Source: an uncultured Collinsella sp.
GTDB lineage: Bacteria; Actinomycetota; Coriobacteriia; Coriobacteriales; Coriobacteriaceae
Assembly: GCA_900754445.1 (NCBI GenBank)
Contig: CAAECW010000068.1
Span: 1 to 19,214, forward strand
Direction of reading: 5' to 3'
Length of the DNA stretch: 19,214 nucleotides
Shown here: positions 7,667-14,117 of the stretch, piece after piece
Position numbering within the stretch: position 1 is the stretch's first letter
How the letters are laid out: each line of letters opens with the position of its first letter
The notes under the pieces: model-generated
What the model saw: only the letters and a program-made list of their open reading frames with translations
Databases searched by the model: none
Told to the model about the DNA's origin: nothing
Position numbers and translations under genes: made by a program

Positions 7667-9076
7667 CTAGTTATCGTCATCGTCCATGGAGCCGTCGATA
7701 CCGGTTTTGGTATCGTCGTCCGAGTTAGAGTCATCGTCCTTGGCAAAGGGGTTCTTGAAGAAGCCCGTGGCATCGGGTTGCAGACCTGAGAGCTTGATCC
7801 AGGGATTATCGAGCTCGGGCTTGGGCATGGCCTTGGCCTCGGGCGCAGTCTCGTTGCCGATGAGCTCGGACTCGTAAATGAAGGTGTCGTCGCCGAGCGC
7901 GTCGTAGGCGGCGACCGGGTTGCCATCGGCATCGCGGTACGGCGTGCCCTTAAACACGGCGCCGTCATAGGCCACAAGCTGTCGGCCGGTCTCATTCTCG
8001 AAGTAGTACACGAAGATACCCTTGAGGGCCGCACAAAGCGGGATGGCAATAATCATGCCGATGGGGCCCATGAGTGCCGAGCCAATAACGAGCGCCGTGA
8101 GGCTCATGATGGGATGCACCTGCACCGAGCTCTGCATGACCTTGGGCGAAATGACGTTATCGGTGACGTTTTGCGCGGCCATCGTCACGATGAGCGTCCA
8201 TAACGCCAACATGGGGCTGAACATGAAACCGAGCACCGTGGCGATTGCTGCGCTCACCCAGGGACCGACGACCGGAACCAAATGCATGATGCCGGTAAAG
8301 ATAGCCATGAGCGCCGCATACGGATGGCCGATGATCATAAAACCGATAAAGGCGAGGAAACCACCGCAGATGGACGTCACGACCATACCGCGCATGTAGC
8401 CGCCGACAGAGCGAGAAAGGATGGCGACCATAAAGCGGTACGAGGTCTCCTTCTCCTGACCGATGATGGTGCAAATCTCGTGGTGCATGCGAGGGTAGTC
8501 GCAGGCCATCCAGTACGCAAGCACCAGACCAAGGAAGATCACGAACAACTGCGAGGCCGTATTGGTGATGAGCGGGAACACACCACGGCCAAGCTCGGCA
8601 GCGATCTGAGACACATACCTCGATGCCACGGCAACCAGCGACGAAAGATTATCGTCCAAATACTCCTTGAGCGGCGTGTTGTTGAGCGTCTTGGCATGCG
8701 AGATCATCTCGTTGAGATCACCGCCCGCAACACGAAGCTGCTCGGGCAGGCGGCTCAGGACTTCCATGATCTGACCAAAGAGAATCGGCGACAAGATACA
8801 AACGACACCGACGAGCACGGCAACAACAACAATAAGCGCGATAAGCGAACCGATGCCGCGATTCACGCCATGGTGCTCGAGCCAGTTGGTGATCGGAGAC
8901 ATCACAAAAGCAATGATGGAGCCGACGGCAAGAAACTCAATAACCGGCGCCAGGATGCCCATAAGGTTAAAGATGACAGCGGCGATGACAATGCAGCCGA
9001 CAACAGCCCAAATGCGCAGCGTCAGAATGCGGGTGTCGCGCAGCACGCGATCGGTTTGTTGGGGGTGCTCACTCAT
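7667..9076 (-). CDS. AI-2E family transporter (PerM/YtvI-like membrane protein) with acidic C-tail
   Basis: A 469-aa polytopic inner-membrane protein. Hydrophobic segments occur at about 22-45, 47-65, 77-100, then after a soluble loop (about 105-165) at 170-195, 230-255, 260-285, 290-315 and 325-355. This is the usual AI-2E/UPF0118 layout, including GIMHLVPVVGPW, ALWTLIVTMAAQNVTDNVISPKVM and LIGSALMGPIGM-type helices. Members have been linked to export of autoinducer-2, ion antiport or other solutes; the substrate here is unknown. Residues 360-469 form a cytoplasmic tail ending in runs of Asp and Ser (SDDDTKTG, SMDDDDN), longer and more acidic than in classic members. The start overlaps the sigma-factor stop (ATGA), so it is translated from the same mRNA and may be part of the stress regulon. 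Confidence 0.9.
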   Translation of the reverse strand: MSEHPQQTDRVLRDTRILTLRIWAVVGCIVIAAVIFNLMGILAPVIEFLAVGSIIAFVMSPITNWLEHHGVNRGIGSLIALIVVVAVLVGVVCILSPILFGQIMEVLSRLPEQLRVAGGDLNEMISHAKTLNNTPLKEYLDDNLSSLVAVASRYVSQIAAELGRGVFPLITNTASQLFVIFLGLVLAYWMACDYPRMHHEICTIIGQEKETSYRFMVAILSRSVGGYMRGMVVTSICGGFLAFIGFMIIGHPYAALMAIFTGIMHLVPVVGPWVSAAIATVLGFMFSPMLALWTLIVTMAAQNVTDNVISPKVMQSSVQVHPIMSLTALVIGSALMGPIGMIIAIPLCAALKGIFVYYFENETGRQLVAYDGAVFKGTPYRDADGNPVAAYDALGDDTFIYESELIGNETAPEAKAMPKPELDNPWIKLSGLQPDATGFFKNPFAKDDDSNSDDDTKTGIDGSMDDDDN

Positions 9077-9864
9077 GAACGAATCATCACTCCGTCGGGG
9101 TCGATCTTGTCCTGAATCTTCTTAAGCGTGCGGCGCAGCAGACGCGAAACCTGCACCTGAGAAATACCCAGCTTCTTGGCGATCTCGATCTGTGTCATGC
9201 CCTTCACAAAGCGCAGCTCGATCACCTCGCGCTCGCGCGGCGAGAAATCACGGATGGCTTCCTCGATCACTAGACGGTCATCGGTAAAGTCGAGCTCGTT
9301 GTCATCGTCGGCGTAACGGTCGAGAATCGACGGCGCATCGTCGGAATCGGACGCACCAGGAGCCTCGATGGGCACCGAGGTATAGGCCGAAGACGATTCC
9401 ATAGCCTCGAGGACCTCATCGACAGTCACATCTAGATACTCAGCGATCTCCTCAACCTTGGGCGAACGCTGCAGCTCGTTGGTAAGTTTGTCAGTAGCCT
9501 GGTTGACCTTGGCCGAGAGCTCCTGCAGACGACGCGGTACGCGCACGCTCCAGCCCTTGTCGCGGAAATGGCGTTTGATCTCGCCCAGGATAGTGGGTGT
9601 CGCAAACGTCGTGAACTCGAGTCCGCGCTCGGGATCAAAACGGTCGATAGCCTTGAGCAAACCCAGATAGCCGACCTGCATGAGGTCGTCGAGCGGCTCG
9701 CCGCGATTCTTAAATTTGTTGGCAAGAAACCTTACCAGGTTCATATGGGACATGACGAGCTGCTCACGGGCGTCCGGATCACCGGTCTCCTTGTAACGAC
9801 GAAACAGCTCGCGGGTTTTCTCCTTGTCCCAAGCGGTCTTGCCGCTCCGGGAACGTTCGGTCAT
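9073..9864 (-). CDS. SigB/SigF/SigG-type alternative RNA polymerase sigma factor
   Basis: A 263-aa sigma-70 family factor. Region 2 (about 35-105) contains LVMSHMNLVRFLANKFKNRG, DDLMQVGYLGLLKAIDRFDP and EFTTFATPTILGEIKRHFRDK. Region 3 is at about 112-160, with RVPRRLQELSAKV. Region 4 (about 207-252) contains SPREREVIELRFVKGMTQ and the helix-turn-helix GISQVQVSRLLRR. The motif set and length fit the SigB/SigF stress and sporulation group rather than ECF or housekeeping factors. An acidic linker (DSDDAPSILDRYADDDNELDF) joins regions 3 and 4. It starts one base after the RsbW-like gene and overlaps the AI-2E gene, the usual anti-sigma/sigma pairing. The exact subtype name is not assigned. Confidence 0.93.
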   Translation of the reverse strand: MTERSRSGKTAWDKEKTRELFRRYKETGDPDAREQLVMSHMNLVRFLANKFKNRGEPLDDLMQVGYLGLLKAIDRFDPERGLEFTTFATPTILGEIKRHFRDKGWSVRVPRRLQELSAKVNQATDKLTNELQRSPKVEEIAEYLDVTVDEVLEAMESSSAYTSVPIEAPGASDSDDAPSILDRYADDDNELDFTDDRLVIEEAIRDFSPREREVIELRFVKGMTQIEIAKKLGISQVQVSRLLRRTLKKIQDKIDPDGVMIRS

Positions 9865-9865
9865 A

Positions 9866-10243
9866 TTAGATATCCGCCTTGAGGTCGAGGGAAAGCGTCA
9901 GGGGCGCCGCAGTCTTTTCGTAGGAGTCGCACACGCTCGCGAGGATGAGCTCGGCATACACCGCAGCCTGGTCGTCTTCATCGACCGTAGCCTGGTCGCC
10001 AAAGGTAATAGTCATGCCAACGTGGGTCTCATCGACATCGAATTTGATGGTGATGTCATCGCAGTCGACCGCGGTACAACCAAAGATGAAAGCCTCCTCA
10101 GCAGCCATGCGGATGTCCTCGATGCGATCGACAGACATAGAGCACAGGGCACCAACGTTAGCTGCCGTCATGCGCACAAGGCGAGCGAGACGCGGGTCAC
10201 CGGCAACGGTCAGCGTGATAGGGCAGGTTGCTTCGCTACTCAT
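9866..10243 (-). CDS. RsbW/SpoIIAB-like anti-sigma protein lacking ATP-site motifs
   Basis: A 125-aa protein whose size, position directly before a SigB-type factor and fold signature (VDRIEDIRMAAEEAF, then LTLSLDLK at the end) resemble GHKL serine-kinase anti-sigma factors. The ATP site is not conserved. Where RsbW/SpoIIAB have SEAxTNA, this protein has EEAFIFG (49-55), so the magnesium-binding Asn is Phe54. No DxGxG or GxGxG glycine box follows; the equivalent stretches read TFGDQATV and AELILASVCDSY. It may still bind the sigma factor without kinase activity, or have another role. The start at 10243 has GAGGAG upstream and overlaps the DUF948 stop by 8 bases. Upstream in-frame codons lie within DUF948 and are rejected. 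Confidence is high for the gene and moderate for the function. Confidence 0.72.
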   Translation of the reverse strand: MSSEATCPITLTVAGDPRLARLVRMTAANVGALCSMSVDRIEDIRMAAEEAFIFGCTAVDCDDITIKFDVDETHVGMTITFGDQATVDEDDQAAVYAELILASVCDSYEKTAAPLTLSLDLKADI

Positions 10244-10823
10244 TGCAGGACTCCTCAAAGGTCTCGGCGGGCGTATAGGTGTAATACTGAGCCGGCTTGG
10301 ATACAGACTTCTGACCATCAGCGTCGCCCGCGGCGGCCTCGTCCTCGCCAATTAGGACGCGCTCGGTAGGCTGCTCGGCCTCCGCAGCGGCAGCGGCGAG
10401 CTTGCGATCGGCGTCGGTTGCAGGAGCCTTCACCTTATTGAAGAGCTTCTGCACAGCACCGGCGGCAGAGTCGGTCACGCTCGACACAGCATTGCTGGCC
10501 TCGGCCATGCTGCCCGTAACCTCGGAAATGTCGCGAACCACGGCTTCGACCTCTACGAGATTGGAGGTAAGGGCATCAACTGCCGTCTTGCTCGACTTAA
10601 GCAGCGGCTCCATCTGGGCAAGCGCCGGCGTAAGCTCATCGACGGCGCCATCGAGCTTTGCCACCACAGGCTGAGCCTCGGCGATGGTGTTGTTGAGGTC
10701 GTTCACGGTCTTATCGAGCGAGTCGACAACATTGCGGGTCTTGCGCAGGGTAAGCGCGAGCTCAGCGATGGCCCACACGCCGGCAACGGCGAGCAGCAGC
10801 AGGGCGATTTGAATGGGACTCAT
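10236..10823 (-). CDS. DUF948-like membrane-anchored coiled-coil protein
   Basis: A 195-aa protein with one N-terminal transmembrane helix (about 4-25, IQIALLLLAVAGVWAIAELAL), short basic flank, then a heptad-rich helical region to about 145 (VVDSLDKTVNDLNNTIAEAQ and similar repeats spaced like methyl-accepting or DUF948 proteins). A disordered acidic/Ala-rich tail follows. DUF948 members lie near stress genes in several Gram-positives, but their function is not established. The ATG at 10823 is preceded by GGGAGG at 6-7 bases. It is the first gene of the run DUF948 - RsbW-like - sigma - AI-2E, and its overlap with the RsbW-like start suggests coupled expression, so a sensing or scaffold role at the membrane is possible (inference). 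Confidence 0.82.
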   Translation of the reverse strand: MSPIQIALLLLAVAGVWAIAELALTLRKTRNVVDSLDKTVNDLNNTIAEAQPVVAKLDGAVDELTPALAQMEPLLKSSKTAVDALTSNLVEVEAVVRDISEVTGSMAEASNAVSSVTDSAAGAVQKLFNKVKAPATDADRKLAAAAAEAEQPTERVLIGEDEAAAGDADGQKSVSKPAQYYTYTPAETFEESCNE

Positions 10824-10863
10824 ACAAGCCTCCCAAAGGAATCGATATACAGACGTTTTCCAT

Positions 10864-10881
10864 GGTACCCCAAAGGGGACC
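10864..10881. repeat. Short interrupted inverted repeat before the DUF948-sigma operon
   Basis: GGTACCCC and GGGGACC flank AAA, pairing 7 bp with one bulged A. It lies 43 bases after the rarA stop and about 40 bases before the DUF948 start. There is no U-tract on the minus strand, so it is not a convincing terminator; it could be an operator or leader hairpin. Confidence 0.3.
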
Positions 10882-10923
10882 GAACATGCCATTAGCAGCA
10901 ACGTGGGACAAAATTATCAGCAG

Positions 10924-12273
10924 CTACTTCGGTGCATTCCCGCTGCGGTCGCGTTCACTTTGCTCTACGCGCCATTCTTCCCAACCGCGGCCGGCAGGCT
11001 GCCAAAATGCACCGCGTTCCAAGCCTTCGGGCAAATAGCGCTGATCGACCCAGCCTTCGGGATAATCATGTGGATACTTATACACACCGTATTCATCGCT
11101 GCCCGGGCGATGGCGATCGCGCAGATAACTCGGCACCTCGCGAAGCCCACTAGAATGGATATCGGCCAGCGCCGCATCGATCGAAGCCTCACACGCGTTG
11201 GATTTTGGCGCCAAGCACACATAGAGTGCAGCCTGAGCCAAGTTAATGCGGCACTCGGGATAGCCAATGACCTCGGCAGACTTAAACGCGGCATGCGCCA
11301 CCAAAAGCGCCTGCGGGTCGGCGTTGCCAACATCCTCAGAAGCGTGAATCATAATACGGCGAGCGATAAACTTAGGATCCTCCCCAGCATCGATCATGCG
11401 CGCGAGCCAATAGATCGTGGCATCGGGGTCGCTGCCGCGCATGGACTTGATGAACGCACTGATGATGTCGTAGTGCATGTCGCCGTTTTTGTCATACGTA
11501 AAGCCGCGACGCGGGTTGGCAATCTTCACGTCATCCACGGTGATGGGATAGCGCTCCCCCGCCGCGGGCGCTGGCGTTCCCTCGGTATCAGGACGCGTGA
11601 CGGCAATCTCGCTCGCAAGCTCGAGCGTCGTGAGCGCCGAGCGAGCGTCACCCGCTGCCAGCGTGCAGATGGTCTTGACCGTATCCTCATCGGCCGAGAA
11701 CTTACCGTTCAAGCCCTGCGGCGCCTCAAGCGCACGTTCAATAAGCGTGGCGATATCCTCATCCTTCAGATGCTCAAGCTCCACGACGCGACCACGTGAG
11801 AGCAGTGCCGAGTTGACCTCGAAGTACGGGTTCTCCGTCGTAGCGCCAATCATAATGACGGTACGGTTCTCAACTGCATGCAGCAGGGCATCCTGCTGCG
11901 ACTTAGAGAAGCGGTGAATCTCATCGATGAATAGAATGGTGCGGCGGTCGTACGTATTCAGGCGCGTCTTGGCCTCATCAATCACGCGACGCAGGTCCTT
12001 CACGGTACCCGTGACGGCGCTGACCTCGACAAACTCGCTCTTGGTATGGTTGGCGATAATGTGGGCCAGCGTCGTCTTGCCCGTACCGGCAGGCCCGTAC
12101 AGAATCACGCTCGAAAGCACGTCGTGCTCGATCGCGGCACGCAGCCATGAACCCTTACCGACGGCCTTTTGCTGGCCCACGTACTCGTCGAGCGAATTGG
12201 GTCGCATGCGCACCGCGAGCGGCGCATTTTTAAAGGAACGCTCGCGCGTCGAGGCAGAAAAAAGGTCGTCCAT
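10924..12273 (-). CDS. rarA: Replication-associated recombination protein A (RarA/MgsA AAA+ ATPase)
   Basis: A 449-aa clamp-loader-like AAA+ ATPase acting at stalled replication forks and single-stranded DNA. Visible are Walker A GPAGTGKTT (60-68), Walker B ILFIDEIH (113-120), sensor 1 GATTENP (143-149) and the SRGRVVEL arginine-finger segment. The C-terminal helical/tetramerisation domain contains YDIISAFIKSMRGSDPDATIYWLARM, RRIMIHASEDVGNADP and SYLRDRHRPG, as in RarA. Length is typical. MDDLFSAS at 12273 matches common N-termini, but ATGs at 12279 and 12288 are equally possible and no clear Shine-Dalgarno decides. It follows the HD phosphohydrolase gene by about 60 bp. Confidence 0.94.
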   Translation of the reverse strand: MDDLFSASTRERSFKNAPLAVRMRPNSLDEYVGQQKAVGKGSWLRAAIEHDVLSSVILYGPAGTGKTTLAHIIANHTKSEFVEVSAVTGTVKDLRRVIDEAKTRLNTYDRRTILFIDEIHRFSKSQQDALLHAVENRTVIMIGATTENPYFEVNSALLSRGRVVELEHLKDEDIATLIERALEAPQGLNGKFSADEDTVKTICTLAAGDARSALTTLELASEIAVTRPDTEGTPAPAAGERYPITVDDVKIANPRRGFTYDKNGDMHYDIISAFIKSMRGSDPDATIYWLARMIDAGEDPKFIARRIMIHASEDVGNADPQALLVAHAAFKSAEVIGYPECRINLAQAALYVCLAPKSNACEASIDAALADIHSSGLREVPSYLRDRHRPGSDEYGVYKYPHDYPEGWVDQRYLPEGLERGAFWQPAGRGWEEWRVEQSERDRSGNAPK

Positions 12274-12334
12274 AGCCATCCCGTGCATCAATCAAAAACG
12301 TTTTCCACTAACCAGTATACCGAAAGGATACGAA

Positions 12335-13582
12335 CTACCGTTCGTTAATATAGGTACGATGCGGAAACTTTAGACCCGGGAACAGCTTGCTCGTCAGTTC
12401 GCAGAAATAACCGTCCGTCATGCTCGCAATGTAATCCACGACCGCCTGATCCTTATCGTTCTGCCAGGCATAGGCGCGATCGTAGTAGGAAAGCTGCTGC
12501 TCGATGCGAGAAATGTGGTGTTTAAAGATATACGAGGACTCGTCACCTTCGTTTATATCCTGCAGGCAACGGTCGTAAAGCTTTTCGAAGGCTTCGCGCA
12601 GCTCCGCCTCGGAGTCGCCTTCGATACCGCCCTTGCTATAGATCTTCTCGTAGTTCTCGCGCTTGGCACGGCGGATCTCCTCAAACAGGTCCTCGCTCAT
12701 CTCGATGCGCGGCTTACCATAGCTATGCTCAACGATATCGATGGAGGCATGCGTGAGGATCCAACTGTTGTAGGCACCGCCCCGGCCATCATCAAAAGCG
12801 TCGGGCGAAAGCAGGCCCGCCGCGATCGCATCCTGACGGTCACGACCGACGTAGGCAAGGATATCCGAGATGCGGACCACACAGCCTTCGAGCGTCATGG
12901 GACGCAGATGCCCAATTGCGCTATAGCCCGTGGCAATGCAATCCTCAACCGTCTGGTCAAACTGGTCAAAGGAGCTCATGTCCGAGAGCTCAAACACACG
13001 CTGCTCGTACTCGCCGTTATGGCATAGCACGCCGTCGAGCGTCTGGAGCGACACGTTGCGGCCGTATAGCGCGTCGAGCACGCGGACCGACTGCACGTTA
13101 TGGAAAAAATAACGCCCCGTACGCTCATGAAAGATATCGTTGAGGAAGCGCTCGCCGGCATGGCCGAAAGGCGTGTGTCCCAAGTCGTGGCCCAGGCCAA
13201 TCGCCTCGATCAGATCGCAATTGAGCCCCAGGGCGCGACCGATATCGCGCGCAATGCGCGAGACAAGCTGCACGTGCAAACCGCGGCGTGACAGATCGTC
13301 ATTGCTACGGAAGCTAAAGACCTGCGTTTTACCTGCATAACGGGTGTACGCCGGAAGATGAAGTATCTTTTCGGTATCGCGCATAAACGCCGGACGCATA
13401 AGCGTGCCTTTGTCGGCGGCGCGATCAATACGACGAATAGCCTGATCGTCGTTGCAACGATACGGGTTGACATAGCCCGAAGCACGATCGGCGGCAATGC
13501 GCTCGACAAGTTCGGGCGACAACGCCGAGGGGATACGGTCCATGCGCGCCTTAATGACGGCCGTTTCTTGATTAGTTGCCAT
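12335..13582 (-). CDS. HD-domain dNTP triphosphohydrolase (dGTPase-like)
   Basis: A 415-aa HD-superfamily protein of the dGTPase type, which hydrolyses dNTPs to nucleosides and triphosphate. The metal-binding set is present: His103 in RRGLHVQLVSRIAR, His132-Asp133 in GLGHDLGHTPFGHAGE (with catalytic-type His136 and His141), and Asp240 in RISDILAYV. FFHNVQSVRVL replaces the usual FeGNaQ segment, and the expected AYxxHDxxDA reads AYVGRDRQDA, so one family-typical histidine is Arg. This places it in a divergent dGTPase-like group rather than classical E. coli Dgt. The start at 13582 has AAGGAG at 5-7 bases. An upstream in-frame ATG at 13609 would read through the ribosome-binding site. It follows the A24 peptidase gene by 31 bp and precedes rarA. 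Confidence 0.88.
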   Translation of the reverse strand: MATNQETAVIKARMDRIPSALSPELVERIAADRASGYVNPYRCNDDQAIRRIDRAADKGTLMRPAFMRDTEKILHLPAYTRYAGKTQVFSFRSNDDLSRRGLHVQLVSRIARDIGRALGLNCDLIEAIGLGHDLGHTPFGHAGERFLNDIFHERTGRYFFHNVQSVRVLDALYGRNVSLQTLDGVLCHNGEYEQRVFELSDMSSFDQFDQTVEDCIATGYSAIGHLRPMTLEGCVVRISDILAYVGRDRQDAIAAGLLSPDAFDDGRGGAYNSWILTHASIDIVEHSYGKPRIEMSEDLFEEIRRAKRENYEKIYSKGGIEGDSEAELREAFEKLYDRCLQDINEGDESSYIFKHHISRIEQQLSYYDRAYAWQNDKDQAVVDYIASMTDGYFCELTSKLFPGLKFPHRTYINER

Positions 13583-13613
13583 GGCATGCTCCTTAAGAAG
13601 GATGCGCAATCGG

Positions 13614-14036
13614 TTACAAAGTGCAGCCCACGACCTCGATTATGGCAAAAACAGGCACCAAAAACGGCAGCAATGGCAGGGAGCGTGATTTTGCGATGAG
13701 GCAAGCGACGGCAAGGGTCAGGAGCGCAACCGCAAACGCGACAACGCCGCCCAGGGGATCGAAGGTACAAAGGGCAAAGAGTGCCTTGACGTCCCCCATG
13801 CCAATGCCGGGGGCGTGGCGAAGGCGACGCCAGAGTGACTCAGTAAGCACAAGGACAAGGTAGACGATGACCGCAAGACCGGCGTGGTCAAGCGCTGTGT
13901 TCAAACCGAGGTCGAGCCAAACGCCCGCCAACGCCGCCACGGCACATGCGCCGGCAAGCTCATTGGGAAACCGCCGCTCACGGGCATCAATCCACGCGCC
14001 GGCAAAGATGCAAATCCAAAACGGGATATAGATCAT
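13614..14036 (-). CDS. Short A24-family prepilin peptidase (CpaA/TadV-like)
   Basis: A 140-aa, almost wholly hydrophobic protein with five or six predicted membrane segments. It contains the two catalytic aspartates of A24 aspartyl peptidases: Asp17 in GAWIDARERRFPNEL and Asp82 in the GIGMGDVKALF motif (77-87). These enzymes cleave the leader of type IV pilin-like or Flp pilins at the membrane. It lacks the N-terminal methylase/zinc domain of PilD and matches the small CpaA/TadV class. No pilin, ATPase or secretin gene is in the window, so its substrate must be encoded elsewhere. The ATG at 14036 has a strong AAGGAGG 6 bases upstream. Confidence 0.85.
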   Translation of the reverse strand: MIYIPFWICIFAGAWIDARERRFPNELAGACAVAALAGVWLDLGLNTALDHAGLAVIVYLVLVLTESLWRRLRHAPGIGMGDVKALFALCTFDPLGGVVAFAVALLTLAVACLIAKSRSLPLLPFLVPVFAIIEVVGCTL

Positions 14037-14047
14037 CGAAAACCTCC

Positions 14048-14063
14048 TTGAGCAGCTGCTCAA
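14048..14063. repeat. 16-bp perfect palindrome abutting the ribosome-binding site of the A24 peptidase
   Basis: TTGAGCAGCTGCTCAA is a perfect palindrome between the upstream terminator and the AAGGAGG Shine-Dalgarno, overlapping the first two As of the latter. It could be a dimer-binding operator or a leader hairpin that limits ribosome access. Confidence 0.5.
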
Positions 14064-14109
14064 AAGCAAAAACCACCACAAAGGTGCCTGTCCCCTTTGC
14101 GGTGGTTTT
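14062..14109 (-). terminator. Intrinsic terminator of the glycosyltransferase gene
   Basis: Arms 14069-14084 and 14094-14109 form a 16-bp stem with one A/C position that becomes a G-U wobble on the minus-strand RNA, and a 9-base loop. On the minus strand the stem ends in a T-rich tail (TTTTTGCTTTT). It begins 9 bases past the glycosyltransferase stop. The loop and inner stem contain GGGGACAGGCACC. Confidence 0.88.
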
Positions 14110-14117
14110 GGTGGTGG

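Noticed and set aside
10864..10881. Intrinsic terminator after rarA
   Set aside because: The hairpin is only 7 bp with a bulge and has no U-tract on the minus strand.
10840..10900. SigB-type autoregulatory promoter (GTTT..GGGTAT) before the DUF948-sigma operon
   Set aside because: GGGTAC is present, but the only GTTC-like -35 is too close (about 9-11 bases) to fit.
12330..12345. ACGAAC-TACC-GTTCGT hairpin at the end of the HD phosphohydrolase gene as a terminator
   Set aside because: The stem is 6 bp with no following T-run, and it overlaps the coding end; more likely incidental.
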